A DNA stretch of 7,183 bases from an uncultured Anaplasmataceae bacterium (GTDB lineage: Bacteria > Pseudomonadota > Alphaproteobacteria > Rickettsiales > CAIPFW01). The translations under genes were made by a program, and so were the position numbers. The DNA lies in NCBI GenBank assembly GCA_903864455.1, contig CAIPFW010000026.1:1-7183 (forward strand), given 5' to 3'. How positions within the stretch are numbered: position 1 is the stretch's first letter; each line of letters starts with the position of its first letter. The notes beneath the pieces are model-generated. The model was not told the DNA's origin, made no database searches, and worked only from the letters and a program-made list of their open reading frames with translations. Shown here piece after piece: positions 4,678 through 7,183 of this stretch.

Positions 4678-6813
4678 GTGAATAAAGTTCTAGAAATTCT
4701 AAATTCAAAACTTGAAGATTTATATGGCGTTGGCCCTTACGCAAAAAAACTTTTAAAAGATGTATCTCAAGGAGATCGTTTTATCGATTTATTATTATAT
4801 TTACCAAAAAGCTATAAAAAAAGAATTTTTGCTTCAAAATTTAGCGATATAAAAGATGGAGAAACCGTCATTTTTGAGTGCGAGATTATAAAAACAGATT
4901 TCAAGAAAATAAATAAAATTTTTGTTGAAGTTTTTGGCAGAATCATTGAAATCGTCTATTTTCGTGGAAATGCAGAATATATTCAACGACTTTATAGAGT
5001 TGGTGATAAAAAAATTATCTGTGGAAAAATAAGTTCAAGCGAATATAGCGATAATTTTCAAGTCAATCATCCCGATTATGTTGTTGCATCGTCATCATCA
5101 ACAAATGTGAACGTTGACTCGATTCCAAAAATCGAATCAATTTACACCTTACCGAAGGGTTTGAGTAGTAATATGCTTTGCAATTATATGAAGCAAATTT
5201 TTGATAAAATCACTGATTTACCTTTGGAGGAATGGATCAATGATGATATTTTGATACACCATAATTGGTTAGGATTTATTGAATCTTTGAAATTATTGCA
5301 TAATCCGCTCGAAACAACGTCGAATGAAGAGTTAAAAAAAGCAAAGGATAGAATTATTTTTGATGAATTTCTTGCAAGTCAAATCGTTCTAAAAAAATTA
5401 AAATTATCGTATAAATCGCTTGATTCGAGGTCGATTGAGGGCGATGGCCGTTATCGAAATGAAATTTTAAAAAAATTAAATTTTGAACTAACAAACGACC
5501 AAAAGGACGCTTTAACACAAATTTATTCCGACCAAAAAAGCAATTCGAAAATGGTACGTATGATTCAGGGTGATGTTGGTTCGGGAAAAACAATAGTCGC
5601 TTTGATGGCTATGTTAAATTCTGTAGAGTGTGGATTTCAAGCGGTGATAATGGTTCCAACGGAAATTTTAGCTCAACAACACTTTGAGTCAATCAGTCAT
5701 TTACTGGAAAAAAGTGAACTTCATGACTTAAAAAAGTCTTTATTATTGCTATCCTCAACTTCGAAAAAAAAGAAAGATTTGTTTAAAAAAATTGAATCTG
5801 GCGAGGCACAAATCATTATTGGCACTCATGCACTCTTTCAAGAAAAAGTTAAATTTAAAGAAATCGGCCTCATCGTCATAGATGAACAGCATAGATTTGG
5901 TGTAAATCATCGCCAAATGCTTTCGGATAAAGATTCAAAAGCTGACATCATTTTTATGAGTGCGACGCCAATACCCCGCTCGCTTAGCTTGGTTCAATAT
6001 GGATATATGGATCATTCGCTCATCGTTCAAAAGCCGAGCAATCGTCTACCCGTTATCACTTCGATGATTCCCTCATCTCAACTCGATGAAGTTATCGAAA
6101 AAATTAATGATTTTTTATCTCGAGATGAGAGAGTTTATTGGATTTGCCCATTAATCGAAGAGTCTTTGAAGATGGATTATATTGCGATTGAAAAGCGAGC
6201 ATTGATTTTACAAGAAAAATTTGGTGAACAATTAGCTGTCATTCATGGTCGAATGAAGGATTCAGAAATTGATGAGATTATGAAAAATTTTGCTGGCATG
6301 ACAAATGAAGAAGGTGGTAAAATACAAAAAAGGATTTTACTTTCAACAACCTTGATTGAAGTTGGAGTCAATGTTCCTTCTGCGACTTTGATTGTGATTG
6401 AAGATGCTCAGAAATTTGGCTTGTCCCAATTGCACCAACTTCGAGGAAGAGTTGGACGAGGCGACAAACAATCTTTTTGCATATTAATATATAATATTAA
6501 AAATACGACGATAAATGGTCGAGCTCGGTTGAATGCTTTGAAAAAATCAAATGATGGTTTTTTTATTGCAGAGCAGGATTTAAAAATTCGTGGTTCTGGC
6601 GAGTTTGTCGGAAGAAAGCAATCAGGTTATGATAATTATAAAATAGCGAATATACAAGAAAATCTTGATTTGCTCAAATCTGCTGGAATTTTTGCAACAA
6701 AAATGATGGAAATTCACAGTGATTCAGAAAATGGCGAGGTAGAGTTACCTGAGCCGTTTGAGAATCTCATTCGCATTTTTAATGTGAGTGAGATTGATAG
6801 AGGTGGGTTTTAA
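4678..6813 (+). CDS. recG: ATP-dependent DNA helicase RecG
   Basis: This is a full-length 711-residue superfamily 2 helicase that remodels stalled replication forks and branch-migrates Holliday junctions. The N-terminal wedge part begins LEDLYGVGPYAKKLL and DLLLYLPKSYKKR, followed by an OB-like beta region to about residue 150. FELTNDQ (269-275) precedes the ATPase core: Walker A GDVGSGKT (298-305), motif Ia MVPTEILAQQHF, motif II DEQH (402-405) followed by RFGV, motif III SATP (428-431), YWICPLIEES from about 487, TLIEVGVNVP (558-567) and QLRGRVGRG (587-595). The C-terminal TRG-type motif reads IRGSGEFVGRKQSG (from about 637). All catalytic motifs are intact, and the length is close to the roughly 690-700 usual for RecG. 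The start is GTG at 4678: a stop at 4642 blocks extension, no in-frame ATG lies nearby, and the N-terminus aligns well with the family. The ribosome binding site is weak. The 3' end overlaps the convergent gene by four bases. Confidence 0.97.
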   Translation: MNKVLEILNSKLEDLYGVGPYAKKLLKDVSQGDRFIDLLLYLPKSYKKRIFASKFSDIKDGETVIFECEIIKTDFKKINKIFVEVFGRIIEIVYFRGNAEYIQRLYRVGDKKIICGKISSSEYSDNFQVNHPDYVVASSSSTNVNVDSIPKIESIYTLPKGLSSNMLCNYMKQIFDKITDLPLEEWINDDILIHHNWLGFIESLKLLHNPLETTSNEELKKAKDRIIFDEFLASQIVLKKLKLSYKSLDSRSIEGDGRYRNEILKKLNFELTNDQKDALTQIYSDQKSNSKMVRMIQGDVGSGKTIVALMAMLNSVECGFQAVIMVPTEILAQQHFESISHLLEKSELHDLKKSLLLLSSTSKKKKDLFKKIESGEAQIIIGTHALFQEKVKFKEIGLIVIDEQHRFGVNHRQMLSDKDSKADIIFMSATPIPRSLSLVQYGYMDHSLIVQKPSNRLPVITSMIPSSQLDEVIEKINDFLSRDERVYWICPLIEESLKMDYIAIEKRALILQEKFGEQLAVIHGRMKDSEIDEIMKNFAGMTNEEGGKIQKRILLSTTLIEVGVNVPSATLIVIEDAQKFGLSQLHQLRGRVGRGDKQSFCILIYNIKNTTINGRARLNALKKSNDGFFIAEQDLKIRGSGEFVGRKQSGYDNYKIANIQENLDLLKSAGIFATKMMEIHSDSENGEVELPEPFENLIRIFNVSEIDRGGF

Positions 6814-7183
6814 AATCCTTCACGACCCTTTTCATTAGCAGATTTTGTAATATTATTTACAACCTCTAAGATGAATGATGTGTAGTTTGCGACTAATTCT
6901 CCTAAATCTTTAAATTCAATCACAGAATTAACTTCTGTTGCAAGAACAAACTTGTCATTTTTGTCTTTTTTTAAAGAATAATGTAAGTTTTCTACTTTTA
7001 TATCAAAGTATGTTTTTTCAACCCCCTCTTCATTATCTTTTTTATTTGTCGCTTCTCCTTGATTCAAGTTTTCTTCTTTCTCAACTTTCGAATCTTCTTT
7101 TTCTTCCTCCTTAGAACCTAAATCTTCTAGTTTATTTTGTTGAGATGGCTTTAGAGAAATATTTTCAATTGCATCATTAAGCA
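6810..7183 (-). CDS. Hypothetical protein with charged N-terminal part, partial (5' end at or beyond right edge)
   Basis: On the minus strand the frame is open from the right edge to TAA at 6810-6812, giving at least 123 residues. The codon at the edge ends in TG, so it may be the start codon (7182 onward) or an internal one. No in-frame ATG lies inside the visible part; a TTG at 7065-7067 is the first alternative start and is not convincing. The visible protein begins LNDAIENISLKPSQQNKLED, continues with a highly charged, disordered-looking Glu/Lys segment (SKEEEKEDSKVEKEEN and on), and ends in a more ordered part. There, YFDIKVENLHYSL and KFVLATEVNSVIEF suggest beta strands, and ELVANYTSFILEVVNNITKS looks like a helix. 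No signal peptide or membrane helix is seen. I do not recognise the family. Alternating hydrophobic patterning in the C-terminal half and the sustained open frame support real coding. Confidence 0.6.
   Translation of the reverse strand, partial: LNDAIENISLKPSQQNKLEDLGSKEEEKEDSKVEKEENLNQGEATNKKDNEEGVEKTYFDIKVENLHYSLKKDKNDKFVLATEVNSVIEFKDLGELVANYTSFILEVVNNITKSANEKGREGF

Noticed and set aside
6810..7067. Minus-strand gene starting at TTG 7067
   Set aside because: The same frame continues open to the window edge with a coherent charged sequence, so the TTG is probably an internal Leu codon.
7104..7115. AAGGAGG-like sequence on the minus strand as a ribosome binding site
   Set aside because: It encodes Lys-Glu-Glu within the charged segment, and no start codon follows at proper spacing.

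Overview
The window is AT-rich (non-coding stretches fall to about 17% G+C) and looks like chromosome of a low-GC, gene-reduced bacterium. DnaK, RecG and the carrier-like protein resemble proteobacterial versions. The carrier aligns best with the AGCS subfamily that I recall from Rickettsiales and gammaproteobacteria. A Rickettsiales- or Holosporales-like endosymbiotic alphaproteobacterium is my best guess, but this is an inference without a database search.

Layout: (1) 1-1308, the C-terminal two thirds of dnaK, running in from the left edge. (2) 1309-1746, a long gap in two sharply different parts. The first part (1309-1560) is extremely AT-rich and holds a perfect 12-bp hairpin after dnaK, a three-copy TTTGTATAAAAA repeat and candidate promoters. 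The second part (1561-1746) is about 43% G+C and contains several GC hairpins, two of them with GAAA loops. It ends at a good ribosome binding site and is probably a structured leader, or an inserted element, ahead of the next gene. (3) 1747-3282, a membrane protein of about 12 helices, recognisable as a very divergent relative of the sodium:alanine symporter (AGCS) family whose signature motifs have been lost. (4) 3279-4577, an exported SH3 plus NlpC/P60 cell-wall endopeptidase with an intact Cys-His-His triad, joined to the carrier gene by an ATGA overlap. (5) 4678-6813, recG, complete, with a GTG start and its own likely promoter. (6) 6810-7183 on the minus strand, an unrecognised gene with a Glu/Lys-rich N-terminal part, running off the right edge and overlapping the 3' end of recG by four bases.

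How the genes fit together: dnaK (chaperone) and recG (replication-fork rescue) are housekeeping genes on either side. The distinctive unit is the coupled pair in the middle, a carrier-fold membrane protein and a periplasmic peptidoglycan endopeptidase. The endopeptidase family releases small muropeptides or dipeptides and AGCS proteins import small amino acids, so a shared role in cell-wall turnover or recycling is plausible. The loss of AGCS signature residues, however, suggests the membrane partner may no longer transport alanine. The most unexplained DNA is the GC-rich leader before this pair.
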